Shown: piece by piece, positions 6,974 through 14,449 of the stretch
How positions within the stretch are numbered: the first letter of the stretch is position 1
How the letters are laid out: each line of letters starts with the position of its first letter
Assembly: GCA_002408065.1 (NCBI GenBank)
Contig: DHQI01000077.1
Coordinates: 1-20,052 of the forward strand
Direction: 5' to 3'
Source of the DNA: Bacteroidales bacterium UBA5342
Lineage (GTDB): Bacteria; Bacteroidota; Bacteroidia; Bacteroidales; UBA5342
Length of the DNA stretch: 20,052 bases
Translations under genes and position numbers: made by a program
Notes under the pieces: model-generated
What the model saw: the letters and a program-made list of their open reading frames with translations, nothing else
Databases searched by the model: none
Told to the model about the DNA's origin: nothing

Positions 6974-8165
6974 GATAGAAGAAGCTATCGAAGCTATAAA
7001 GCAAGGCGAATTCGTCATAGTAGTAGACGACGAAGATCGCGAGAATGAAGGTGATTTTATCATCGCCTCCGAGAAAATTACCATTGAAAAAATGAACTTC
7101 CTGACTAAGGAAGCCCGTGGACTTATTTGTTGTGCAGTCACCGAAGATCGTGCTAAAGAACTGGAATTAAACATGATGGTAAGTGACAACACCGCCACCC
7201 ACGAAACCGCCTTTACCGTGTCGGTAGACCTTAAAGGAAAAGGTTGTACCACCGGCATTTCAGCCTATGACCGTACGCAAACCGTGCTGGCCATCACAGA
7301 TCCGGAAACCAAACCGGAAGATCTTGGTCGCATGGGGCATATCTTTCCTCTTAAAGCGAAATCGCGTGGTGTCATACGTCGCGCCGGACATACCGAAGCA
7401 GCCGTGGATTTGGCTCGCCTGGCAGGTCTTTACCCTTCAGGTACACTTTGTGAAATACTTAACGAAGACGGCTCAATGGCCCGTTTGCCTCAACTTAAAG
7501 TGATGGCAGAAAAACTGAATATGAAACTTATTTCTGTTCAGGATCTGATAGAATACCGCCTACAAAAAGAATCTTTAATAGAACGCGGCACTGAGGTAAA
7601 AATGCCCACTGAATATGGTAACTTTCGTCTGATTCCTTTCAAACAAAAATCAAACGGACTGGAACACGTTGCCTTGATTAAAGGTGAATGGAAAGAGGAT
7701 GAACCCGTGCTGGTACGCGTACACTCCTCCTGTGCTACCGGTGACATCTTTGGTTCCAAACGTTGTGAGTGTGGAGAACAACTGCACGTAGCCATGCAAA
7801 AGGTAGAAAAAGAAGGCAAAGGTGTTGTGGTTTATATGAATCAAGAAGGCCGCGGCATAGGCCTGATGGCCAAGATGGAAGCCTACAAACTACAGGAAGA
7901 AGGACTGGACACCGTAGATGCTAACCTACATTTAGGCTATAAAGCCGACGAGCGCGACTATGGTGTGGGTGCTCAGATACTACGCAGCTTAGGTGTCACA
8001 AAAATGCGCCTGATGAGCAACAACCCCAAAAAACGCATAGGACTGGAAGGCTATGGACTTGAAGTGGTAGAAAATGTAGCTATCGAAATCAAAACTAACC
8101 AGTTCAACGAGTTTTATATGAAGACCAAGCGTGAACGCATGGGACATAATCTAAAAGAAATTTAG
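6963..8165 (+). CDS. ribBA: Bifunctional 3,4-dihydroxy-2-butanone-4-phosphate synthase / GTP cyclohydrolase II
   Basis: The protein supplies both precursors of riboflavin. The N-terminal RibB domain (about 1-200) makes dihydroxybutanone phosphate from ribulose 5-phosphate; it carries the acidic metal-binding motif DDEDRENEGD at 22-31 and RRAGHTEAAVDL. The C-terminal RibA domain (about 205-400) opens GTP; its zinc cysteines are C257, C268 and C270 (HSSCATGDIFGSKRCECG) with the spacing known for GTP cyclohydrolase II, followed by NQEGRGIGL. Both active sites look complete and the 400-residue length is standard. The ATG lies inside the end of the LptG-type gene, so the two are co-translated. No FMN riboswitch is visible upstream, which fits expression from the permease promoter. 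Confidence 0.97.
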   Translation: MLNKIEEAIEAIKQGEFVIVVDDEDRENEGDFIIASEKITIEKMNFLTKEARGLICCAVTEDRAKELELNMMVSDNTATHETAFTVSVDLKGKGCTTGISAYDRTQTVLAITDPETKPEDLGRMGHIFPLKAKSRGVIRRAGHTEAAVDLARLAGLYPSGTLCEILNEDGSMARLPQLKVMAEKLNMKLISVQDLIEYRLQKESLIERGTEVKMPTEYGNFRLIPFKQKSNGLEHVALIKGEWKEDEPVLVRVHSSCATGDIFGSKRCECGEQLHVAMQKVEKEGKGVVVYMNQEGRGIGLMAKMEAYKLQEEGLDTVDANLHLGYKADERDYGVGAQILRSLGVTKMRLMSNNPKKRIGLEGYGLEVVENVAIEIKTNQFNEFYMKTKRERMGHNLKEI

Positions 8166-8205
8166 GCTTTCCCATCTATCTCTGACGTTTTTTAAACCCG
8201 CTAAT

Positions 8206-9204
8206 ATGAAAGTCCGTACTGCCAAACTCATTATCCTGCTTGTCGTTCTTCTCACAGCTTGTGGCGGGCAAAAAAAACCGACGACTACGCCTGTTGATAC
8301 GATAGAGAAAAAGAGCACTCCGCAAAAACAATCTCACTTTGACAAACAAAAGGCTTTTGATTTTGTGAAAGCACAGACGGACTTTGGTCCACGGGTTCCA
8401 GGCTCCGAAGCCCACACTCTTTGTGCAGATTATTTAAGCACTACTCTAAAAAGTTTGGGCGCAGATGTAAAAACACAAGAATTCTCCGCTAAGGGTTACG
8501 ACGGCACACTATGGAAGGGCAAAAACATCATTGGCAGCTATCTACCTGAAGCAGAAGATCGTATTATGTTTTGCGCTCACTGGGACAGCCGTTTCATAGC
8601 CGAAGAAGACAAAAATAAAGATCTACAACTCTCCCCTATTGATGGTGCAAACGATGGAGCTAGTGGCGTAGGCGTTTTGCTTGAAATTGCGCGCCAACTC
8701 CAAATAAAATCGCCCAACACGGGTGTCGACATTATTTTCTTTGATGTAGAAGATCAGGGAGCTCCTGCTTATGCAGCCAGTGCTGCTACAGAAAACTCTT
8801 GGTGTCTGGGCTCGCAACATTGGGCCAACGAAGCCGTAAAAACAGGCTATAAAGCCCGTTGGGGCATTTTGTTGGACATGGTGGGTGCTAGCGATGCCGT
8901 TTTTATGAAGGAACAGATTTCCGTGTATTACGCTCAACAATTGGTGGATTATGTTTGGGATCTTGCAGCTCAAAAAGGTTACAGCCATCTTTTCATCAAT
9001 AAAAAAGGTGGCATCGTTACAGACGACCACCTCTATGTGAACCGCATAGCCAAAATACCGTGTATCGACATTATAGACTACGACGAAACCCGTGGCGGAT
9101 TCAACCCTACCTGGCACACACACAACGATAACATAAGCAACATAGACCCTGCTACACTAGAAGCTGTTGGCTCTGTGCTCCTGGAGCTTATCCGTCAACA
9201 GTAA
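8206..9204 (+). CDS. M28 family lipoprotein, glutaminyl-peptide cyclotransferase type
   Basis: The 332-residue product has a lipoprotein signal (LVVLLTAC, lipid Cys19) and a T/K/P-rich linker to about residue 45, so it is exported and membrane-anchored. The catalytic domain is a single-zinc M28 fold of the bacterial glutaminyl cyclase type: FCAHWDSR (H125), GANDGASGVG with D150, FFDVEDQG with E182-D183, and WHTHNDN with H304. By analogy to animal and plant-type QC, these include the zinc ligands and the acid/base residue. Such enzymes convert N-terminal glutamine to pyroglutamate on exported proteins, which matters in Bacteroidetes where signal peptidase often leaves Gln at position 1. An aminopeptidase role is the main alternative. 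It begins 40 bp after ribBA with no obvious promoter, so it may belong to that transcript. Confidence 0.85.
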   Translation: MKVRTAKLIILLVVLLTACGGQKKPTTTPVDTIEKKSTPQKQSHFDKQKAFDFVKAQTDFGPRVPGSEAHTLCADYLSTTLKSLGADVKTQEFSAKGYDGTLWKGKNIIGSYLPEAEDRIMFCAHWDSRFIAEEDKNKDLQLSPIDGANDGASGVGVLLEIARQLQIKSPNTGVDIIFFDVEDQGAPAYAASAATENSWCLGSQHWANEAVKTGYKARWGILLDMVGASDAVFMKEQISVYYAQQLVDYVWDLAAQKGYSHLFINKKGGIVTDDHLYVNRIAKIPCIDIIDYDETRGGFNPTWHTHNDNISNIDPATLEAVGSVLLELIRQQ

Positions 9205-9211
9205 ATTTTTT

Positions 9212-9331
9212 CAACAAGGGAAAAAACGGAAGAAACGGAAATAAAATTTGCACGCAAATTTCTCTTATCGACGTCTTATAAATTCGCAAAGCAAATTTAA
9301 TTTTCCGCTTATTCAGCTCATTCCGTTGTTA
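9212..9331. repeat. Long imperfect palindrome (about 120 bp) between the M28 gene and rnhB
   Basis: The left arm (9212-9251, starting aacaaggg...) and the reverse complement of the right arm (about 9291-9331, ending ttccgttgtt) align along about 40 bases with roughly three quarters identity. Both arms contain ggaa/cggaa words and end in aaatttgc. Inside the left half is a perfect 18-bp palindrome, aaatttgcacgcaaattt (9244-9261), and the right half has a near copy (9281-9298). This looks like a folded intergenic repeat of the REP/MITE type rather than a terminator; there is no clean U-run. It fills most of the 157-bp gap. Confidence 0.6.
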
Positions 9332-9361
9332 AATTTTTGACGTATCACTTTAAAGTTAATC

Positions 9362-9973
9362 ATGTTAAAATCATACTATAAAAAAAACACCATAGAAGCC
9401 GGATGTGACGAAGCAGGGCGAGGCTGCCTGGCAGGGCCGGTTGTAGCAGCCGCAGTCATTTTACCTGCCGACTTTAAAAATGAGCTATTGGACGATTCAA
9501 AAAAACTCACCGACAAACAACGCTATAAGCTTCGCGAGATTATCGAAAAAGAAGCCATCAGCTATGGTGTAGCCTATATTTCCGAGGAAAAAATTGACGA
9601 AATTAACATCTTGTGGGCTTCTATCCTGGGAATGCACGAATCTCTGAAACAACTGGTTCCGCAACCCAAACACATCCTTGTAGACGGCAACCGTTTCAAA
9701 CCCTACAAAGACATCCCTTACGAAACCATTGTAAAAGGCGACGGTAAATACCTCTCGATTGCGGCAGCCTCCATTTTGGCAAAAACCTACCGCGATGATT
9801 ATATGATAAAGCTGCACGAAGAACACCCGCAATATGGATGGGACAGCAACAAAGGCTACCCCACCAAGAAACACCGGCAGGCCATAAAGGACACCGGAGC
9901 CACTGTTCACCACCGCAAAAGCTTCAATCTGCTGGGCGATACGCAGCTCTCCCTTTCACTTTTTGATGAATAA
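9362..9973 (+). CDS. rnhB: Ribonuclease HII
   Basis: RNase HII nicks 5' of ribonucleotides embedded in DNA and starts ribonucleotide excision repair; it also removes RNA from RNA:DNA hybrids. The 203-residue length is typical. The N-terminal signature AGCDEAGRGCLAGPVVAAAVIL gives catalytic D16 and E17 and the GRG motif (19-21) that recognises the RNA-DNA junction. D108 (ILVDGN) and D145 (AKTYRDDYM) complete the four-carboxylate metal site. The late GWDSNKGYPTKKHRQAI block, which contains the conserved Y-P-T-x-x-H motif, is also present. The start is ATG at 9362. No promoter is clear within the palindromic region upstream. It is probably a single gene, with the POT transporter downstream behind its own leader. 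Confidence 0.97.
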   Translation: MLKSYYKKNTIEAGCDEAGRGCLAGPVVAAAVILPADFKNELLDDSKKLTDKQRYKLREIIEKEAISYGVAYISEEKIDEINILWASILGMHESLKQLVPQPKHILVDGNRFKPYKDIPYETIVKGDGKYLSIAAASILAKTYRDDYMIKLHEEHPQYGWDSNKGYPTKKHRQAIKDTGATVHHRKSFNLLGDTQLSLSLFDE

Positions 9974-9997
9974 ATAACATGGTGTCGAATAATTGGC

Positions 9998-10005
9998 TAT
10001 TTTTG
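9998..10005 (+). promoter_or_regulatory. Candidate -7 element for the peptide transporter gene
   Basis: TATTTTTG matches TAnnTTTG. Transcription would begin near 10011, leaving a leader of about 100 bases that holds the two hairpins listed next. A matching -33 element is not evident. Confidence 0.4.
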
Positions 10006-10032
10006 CGGGTTTCAGAAAATATCTCAAATTCA

Positions 10033-10054
10033 CGTTTTGTTATACAACAAAACG
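10033..10054 (+). promoter_or_regulatory. Perfect inverted repeat in the transporter leader
   Basis: Two 9-bp arms (cgttttgtt and aacaaaacg) are separated by the 4 bases atac. The perfect symmetry and position just downstream of the proposed promoter suit a dimeric repressor operator or an RNA hairpin. There is no U-run, so it is not a classic terminator. Confidence 0.5.
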
Positions 10055-10082
10055 ATCAAATAAATCTATAAAACAAGCAATC

Positions 10083-10099
10083 AACTGACAAGGTCAGTT
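10083..10099 (+). promoter_or_regulatory. Second leader hairpin, just before the transporter start
   Basis: The 7-bp arms AACTGAC and GTCAGTT enclose the loop AAG and end 13 bases before the ATG at 10113. Formed in RNA, it would lie beside the ribosome landing zone and could affect translation. It could also be an operator half of the leader control region. Confidence 0.45.
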
Positions 10100-10112
10100 T
10101 AATGACAAAATT

Positions 10113-11642
10113 ATGAGCAAATCAGAAAAAACATTTTTTGGACACCCCTTAGGGTTGTCAACTCTTTTCGCAACAGAGTTTTGGGAAAGATTTAGCTATT
10201 ATGGCATGCGAGGCTTCTTTGTATTGTACCTTACAGCAGAATTAGCAAGCGGTGGTTTTGGTGTAGACAAAACAGAGGCGTATTCAATTTATGGTCTTTT
10301 TACTGCTTTGGTTTACTTAACACCTATCATTGGAGGTATCCTTGCTGACAAATTGTGGGGACAACGATTTTCCATGTATGTTGGTGCCTTAATGATGTCT
10401 TTAGGACAGTTTACTATGGCCTATGGTTCCTATTACGCTAAAATAAATTTTGCCGGTGAAGTTCTTCCTTTGCAACAACTTTTCTTATTTTCTGGTCTTG
10501 GCTTACTCATTTTAGGTAATGGATTTTTCAAACCCGTTATCTCGACAATGGTCGGTAAATTATACCCTGAAGGTGACAATGAAAGAGATAATGGCTTTAC
10601 CATTTTTTATATGGGCATTAACCTTGGTGCATTAGTAACTAACTTCATTGGAGGCACTTTAGCTGAAAAGATTGGATGGCATTGGGGTTTTGTTGCTGCC
10701 GGTTTAGGAATGATTGCCTCTACCATATGGTTTTTCCTTAGAGAGACTAGCGTAAAACAAAAAGATTCGGGCTACAATGTTGGACTACGTCCAAAAGATG
10801 ATGGCAATGTAAAAGAACGCCTTAATGCTACCGACTGGGGGAAAATTGTACTTTACACTTTAGGAATATCAGCTTTTATCTTAGGTTTAGTACAAGGCCT
10901 TATCTCATTACCAAGTACCATCACCAATTCTATTGCTATTGGCGCCGGAGTTATTGGTTTTGCATATTTAGCTGTCACGATATACAAAGGGACTAATGGA
11001 AAAACAGAATGGAGCCGGGTAGGTGTAATCTTAGTATTAGCCTTTTTTAACCTTGCTTTTTGGTCTGGTTTCGAACAAGCAGGTACCTCATTTAATACTT
11101 TTGCTAAAGAAGCCACTGATCGTGTTGTTTTTGGATGGGAAATCCCAGCCTCTTGGTTCCAGTCTGTTAACGCCCTATTTATTGTTGTTTTAGCTCCTTT
11201 ATTCACCATATTATGGACCAAGCTTTCAATGAAAAAGATGAATCCCAGAACCCCCAATAAATTTGGGTTCTCTCTGGTCTTTTTATCTATTGGTTTCTTA
11301 ATAGCAGGTATAGCCAATGACAAAGCCGGAGCCGGAGCTTTAGTTAGCCCACTATGGCTTGTTTTCATATACTTATTCCACACTGTTGGAGAGTTGTGCA
11401 TGTCACCTGTAGGCTTGTCAATGATAACGAAGTTATCTCCGCCAAAAATCACGTCAATTATGATGGGTGCTTGGTTCGCATCCATAGCGTTAGGTAATTA
11501 TTTAGCAGCAGCAATGACTGCAATATCCGAAGCATTAGGATTCCCTACATTCTATTTTATAGCTACTTATGCTATTGTCTTAGCTGCCGTTGCTTTTGCC
11601 TTAGCTCCGGTATTAAACAGAATGATGAAGGGTATTCACTAA
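10113..11642 (+). CDS. POT/PTR family proton-dependent peptide transporter
   Basis: This 509-residue inner-membrane protein of the major facilitator superfamily imports di- and tripeptides with protons. The first helix carries the POT hallmark EFWERFSYYGMR (E-x-x-E-R-F-x-Y-Y-G), which contains the proton-coupling residues. The second signature is present as GNGFFKPVISTMVGKLYPEGD followed by GFTIFYMGINLGALVTNFIGGTLAEK. Later come a helix with the NLAFWSGFEQAGTS motif and a conserved HTVGELCMSPVGLSMITKLSP. Fourteen hydrophobic segments are expected, as in other long bacterial POTs. The gene is monocistronic: it has its own 139-bp leader with two hairpins and ends in a strong terminator. Its codons look somewhat more AT-rich than neighbouring genes, as is common for membrane proteins. 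Confidence 0.93.
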   Translation: MSKSEKTFFGHPLGLSTLFATEFWERFSYYGMRGFFVLYLTAELASGGFGVDKTEAYSIYGLFTALVYLTPIIGGILADKLWGQRFSMYVGALMMSLGQFTMAYGSYYAKINFAGEVLPLQQLFLFSGLGLLILGNGFFKPVISTMVGKLYPEGDNERDNGFTIFYMGINLGALVTNFIGGTLAEKIGWHWGFVAAGLGMIASTIWFFLRETSVKQKDSGYNVGLRPKDDGNVKERLNATDWGKIVLYTLGISAFILGLVQGLISLPSTITNSIAIGAGVIGFAYLAVTIYKGTNGKTEWSRVGVILVLAFFNLAFWSGFEQAGTSFNTFAKEATDRVVFGWEIPASWFQSVNALFIVVLAPLFTILWTKLSMKKMNPRTPNKFGFSLVFLSIGFLIAGIANDKAGAGALVSPLWLVFIYLFHTVGELCMSPVGLSMITKLSPPKITSIMMGAWFASIALGNYLAAAMTAISEALGFPTFYFIATYAIVLAAVAFALAPVLNRMMKGIH

Positions 11643-11664
11643 CAAATAATCCTCAGAATATTCT

Positions 11665-11699
11665 AAAAACGGAGCAGCCCAAAAGTTGCTCCGTTTTTT
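11665..11699 (+). terminator. Strong intrinsic terminator after the peptide transporter
   Basis: The stem is AAAACGGAGCA(GC) paired with (GT)TGCTCCGTTTT around a short A/C loop, followed by a T-run to 11699. The A-run on the left side allows partial function on the opposite strand. It is placed 23 bases after the stop codon. Confidence 0.9.
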
Positions 11700-11779
11700 A
11701 TAGAAAACAAAGCTTCTTTAATACATTGGTATGACATTTGAACCTTAGAACTATTAATTAACGCCAACAAATCACAGCT

Positions 11780-13081
11780 ATGAAACAGCTTTTGTTTATA
11801 ATCATAACACTTATAGCATTTTGCTCCACTAGCCAAGGGCAACACATTAACATCTCAGAACTAAAAGCACCGGAATCAAGTTTACTCGACACCACTTTTC
11901 TGGGAACCGTGGATGGCATCAACTATGGTTTTATGATGGGTAATGACGGTATTTTTGACAAACCCGCTTTTATTCTTGAGGGCTTTGATCCTTTTAACGA
12001 GACAGGCTATCATTCGGTGTTTAGTCATTGGCGCAAATCCCCTGTCGTTGCCAGCCTTCTATGCAGTGGGTATGACATTATTACTGTAGACTTTAAAAAG
12101 AACCATATTGATGTTCTTACAAATGCTGCCTACGTCAAAGAATTACTAAAACGCGTCAACAAGAAAAAAGCCGGACATCAAGATGGCATTCTTGCCGGCG
12201 AGAGTATGGGCGGCATCATAGGCAGAGTGGTACTTGCGGAATTGGAACACGAAAGCTACGATCACGAAATAAGATTGTATGTAGCTCTGGATTCCCCATT
12301 TAAAGGTGCCAACATCCCAATCGGAGTACAATATATGCTAGCCGACATAAAAAGACTAAACCGCAAACTTGTCAATGATGCATTTAAGGATGAGACCGGT
12401 TATAGCATAGAAACCATTTCAGAAGCCCTTAACGCAAAAGCAGCACAACAACTCGTCATCCATCATATTGCCGATTCCAGCCAATATCATTTTACGCATT
12501 TCCAGAGCTATTTAGCAGAAATAGGATACCCGCAAAAAACCCGCAACATTACCTTACTCAACGGCAGCAACACGGGCGAGAACTACCCTTTTCAGCCGGG
12601 ACAAATCTATTTCTCTCTAAAAAAAGGTTGGGCACCCGTCTTAAAACTGGAAATTGAATCTTATATGACTGCAACCAATAATACGGATCAAGTTGTTTCG
12701 GTTGTACGCGACTATAATTTTTGGCATATGCGAAAACCCCGTAAGGAATACCTACGCACTTATCCTTCATCCAACCGTTGCTACGATAATGCTCCCGGTG
12801 GCTACCTCAACAAACTCAGCTTTTCCAACAAAGGCATTGAGGACTTTTGTTTTGTCCCCACCTCTAGTGCTATCGATTTAACTGATAGCATCTTTTATTC
12901 TAAGAACGGACTGCATTACTACAACACCAAGCTACGTGATGAAGAGGAATTAATACGCGTGGGAGCTTCACCTTTTGATGCCATTTATTGCAATGCCACA
13001 AACGATAAGCACGCCAAGATTTATCTGATTCCTGATATTGAAGATTTTATCCGCAAGGAAATTTTTCAGGAAAAACATTAA
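11780..13081 (+). CDS. Secreted alpha/beta-hydrolase (lipase/esterase-like)
   Basis: The 433-residue protein begins with a signal peptide (MKQLLFIIITLIAFCSTSQG, cleavage near residue 20). The core has an oxyanion/strand region (KPAFILEGFDPFNETG) and a nucleophile elbow ILAGESMGGIIGR with Ser142 in G-x-S-x-G. A later strand, IRLYVALDSPFKGANIP, resembles the 'D-x-P-F-x-G-A' block of PGAP1/lipase-like hydrolases. Near the C-terminus, CFVPTSSAIDLTD and ASPFDAIY...NDKHAKI look like the conserved end of Bacteroidetes secreted hydrolases, with D400 and H411 as plausible acid and base. No C-terminal type IX sorting domain is seen. The substrate is unknown. It is monocistronic, between two terminators. 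Confidence 0.7.
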   Translation: MKQLLFIIITLIAFCSTSQGQHINISELKAPESSLLDTTFLGTVDGINYGFMMGNDGIFDKPAFILEGFDPFNETGYHSVFSHWRKSPVVASLLCSGYDIITVDFKKNHIDVLTNAAYVKELLKRVNKKKAGHQDGILAGESMGGIIGRVVLAELEHESYDHEIRLYVALDSPFKGANIPIGVQYMLADIKRLNRKLVNDAFKDETGYSIETISEALNAKAAQQLVIHHIADSSQYHFTHFQSYLAEIGYPQKTRNITLLNGSNTGENYPFQPGQIYFSLKKGWAPVLKLEIESYMTATNNTDQVVSVVRDYNFWHMRKPRKEYLRTYPSSNRCYDNAPGGYLNKLSFSNKGIEDFCFVPTSSAIDLTDSIFYSKNGLHYYNTKLRDEEELIRVGASPFDAIYCNATNDKHAKIYLIPDIEDFIRKEIFQEKH

Positions 13082-13090
13082 GAAAAAAGA

Positions 13091-13130
13091 AAAGGACAAG
13101 AAGCATCAATGCTCTCTGTCCTTTTTTTAT
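13091..13130. terminator. Bidirectional terminator between the hydrolase and the ferredoxin gene
   Basis: Arms AAAGGACA (13091-13098) and TGTCCTTT (13117-13124) enclose an inner AAGCAT/ATGCTC hairpin. T-rich sequence follows on the right and A-rich sequence on the left, so it can stop transcription from both converging genes. It is placed 9 bases after the hydrolase stop. Confidence 0.88.
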
Positions 13131-13148
13131 TTTAATGATGCATCAAAG

Positions 13149-13442
13149 CTAAGCTCTGGCAACCGGAGTCTTCTTCTCCACCTTAATGGCCCTCTCGTGA
13201 CATAACGTTTCGCATTTGCCACAAGCTATGCAAGCCTCGGGGTGCGCTACCATTGATTTAGTATTGCCCTTTATTCTTACTTTTAACTTTCCCGGAAACG
13301 AAAGCTTTTTACGTTCCTCTTCGCTAATAGTTACCAGCTCGAACACGCCCATTGGACAAACCTCTGCACACGAACCACAACCATCACAAGAGTTGGGATT
13401 CACCCGTACTGGTCCATTGGCAGCAAATACGCTTCTACTCAT
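13149..13442 (-). CDS. Small 2[4Fe-4S] ferredoxin-like protein
   Basis: A protein of about 97 residues, starting at the ATG at 13442; an upstream ATG at 13451 in the same frame would add three residues (MTV) and lengthen the overlap with the preceding gene. It carries two 4Fe-4S motifs: SCDGCGSCAEVCPMGV (C-x2-C-x2-C-x3-CP) near the N-terminus and ACIACGKCETLCHERAI (C-x2-C-x2-C-x3-C, with H instead of P after the last cysteine) near the C-terminus. Between them lies an unusual insert of about 45 residues rich in K/R/E (EEERKKLSFPGKLKVRIKGN). It is a soluble electron carrier or an electron-transfer subunit of unknown partner. It is the last gene of an ECF sigma-factor operon, overlapping the membrane-protein gene by 8 bases, which suggests that it is part of the same response. 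Confidence 0.85.
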   Translation of the reverse strand: MSRSVFAANGPVRVNPNSCDGCGSCAEVCPMGVFELVTISEEERKKLSFPGKLKVRIKGNTKSMVAHPEACIACGKCETLCHERAIKVEKKTPVARA

Positions 13443-13764
13443 TACTGTCATCGTCCTGATCTTTTTGATGATACATCATATGTGCATGTTTAAAACGCTC
13501 GCCAAATTGTGCTTTATGCATCCGAGCCTTCTCATTTTCGTGCCAGCTACGGTGAGGTCCGTGTCCGCCACCAAACAATATTTTAGCTAAAACTAACAAG
13601 CCTAAGGCCTGCCAAAAAGTAATTACGCCCAGTCCGAAAATGGCCGGCATCAACCAATTCCACAACAACAGTACGGCCACCGTAAATACCACTCCTGCTA
13701 ATAGCCCAAATACAATCCCTTTAAGTATAAATTGTCCTTTTGTTCTTGATTTCATATTTTTCAT
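13435..13764 (-). CDS. Small two-helix membrane protein with a His-rich C-terminal tail
   Basis: The 109-residue product has a basic N-terminus (KNMKSRTKGQ), two hydrophobic helices (about 12-38 and 41-63) and a tail of about 45 residues with nine histidines (GHGPHRSWHENEKARMHKAQ, then FKHAHMMYHQKDQDDD). By the positive-inside rule both ends should face the cytoplasm. Many Bacteroidetes ECF sigma operons have such a small membrane protein directly after the sigma gene, where anti-sigma factors are usually found. It may therefore hold or release the sigma factor, perhaps in response to metal or redox state through the histidines. That role is inference: no anti-sigma domain is recognisable. 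A second ATG at 13755 could be the start. It follows the sigma gene by 4 bases and overlaps the ferredoxin gene. Confidence 0.65.
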   Translation of the reverse strand: MKNMKSRTKGQFILKGIVFGLLAGVVFTVAVLLLWNWLMPAIFGLGVITFWQALGLLVLAKILFGGGHGPHRSWHENEKARMHKAQFGERFKHAHMMYHQKDQDDDSNE

Positions 13765-13768
13765 TTTT

Positions 13769-14335
13769 TTATTCTTTTATCTGTTTAAATAATTCTCCAA
13801 GTTGTTCTCTTAAATACAACACAGCATAACGCTTACGGCTGATAAGTGTATTGACCGCCACTCCGGTAGATTCGGATATTTGCTGGAAACTGAAACCTTC
13901 GAGCTCGTGCCATTCAAACACTTTACGTTGCTCTTCAGGCAATTCTTCTAAGCTCATCCGTATCTCGTCCCAAATCAGATCCTGCATCATCTGATCGTCA
14001 GGCTGCACACCCAGCGAGGGAATCAAATCGCTCAGGTAAAGCGTCTCGTCCTCATCACCAGCTGTCACCTTTTGATCTTCGAGAGCATAGGTCTTTTTCT
14101 TGCGGAGAAAATCCACCACTTTGTTTTTGGCCACTGAGTAAATCCAGGAGATTGTTTTGCGCAAATCTGATATATCATCAAATCCTCCGGCTAAACTCAT
14201 AAACACTTCCTGAACAATGTCCTCGGCATCTTCCTGAGAGCCCACCTGCTTCCTCACAAAACCTGTGAGACGTGCCTGTTCCTGATCAAAGGCTGCACCG
14301 ATATGTTGTTCTTTTGTTGCCATTAATTGCTGCAT
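13769..14335 (-). CDS. ECF-type RNA polymerase sigma-70 factor
   Basis: This 188-residue protein has the two ECF domains only. Region 2 (about 20-85) includes the QEDAEDIVQEVFMSLA core-binding helix and the TISWIYSVAKNKVVDFLRKKK segment that melts the -10 DNA. An acidic linker (about 88-120) follows. Region 4 (about 128-180) has LEELPEEQRKVFEWHELEGFSFQQISESTGVAVNTLISRKRYAVLYLRE, with the helix-turn-helix that reads the -35. The start is ATG at 14335; a second ATG (M5, 14323) is also possible. It is the first gene of a three-gene operon with the His-tailed membrane protein and the ferredoxin. No TAnnTTTG element lies upstream, which fits an autoregulated ECF promoter. The palindrome array at 14450-14562 is in its upstream region. 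Confidence 0.92.
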   Translation of the reverse strand: MQQLMATKEQHIGAAFDQEQARLTGFVRKQVGSQEDAEDIVQEVFMSLAGGFDDISDLRKTISWIYSVAKNKVVDFLRKKKTYALEDQKVTAGDEDETLYLSDLIPSLGVQPDDQMMQDLIWDEIRMSLEELPEEQRKVFEWHELEGFSFQQISESTGVAVNTLISRKRYAVLYLREQLGELFKQIKE

Positions 14336-14449
14336 TCAGGTTTATAGTCGAATGAGAAGGAATTATATTTTAAGAAAAATGAAAAAAATTAAAATTAATT
14401 TGCAAAGCACTCATCTAATGACAAAAGCGAACAACGAATATAACATTAT

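Noticed and set aside
8623..9123. Minus-strand open frame of 166 residues inside the M28 gene
   Set aside because: The plus-strand frame has zinc ligands and a lipobox; the antisense frame has no features.
10853..11485. Open frame of 210 residues opposite the peptide transporter
   Set aside because: It lies wholly inside the POT gene on the other strand, has no recognisable domain and reflects the codon pattern of that gene.
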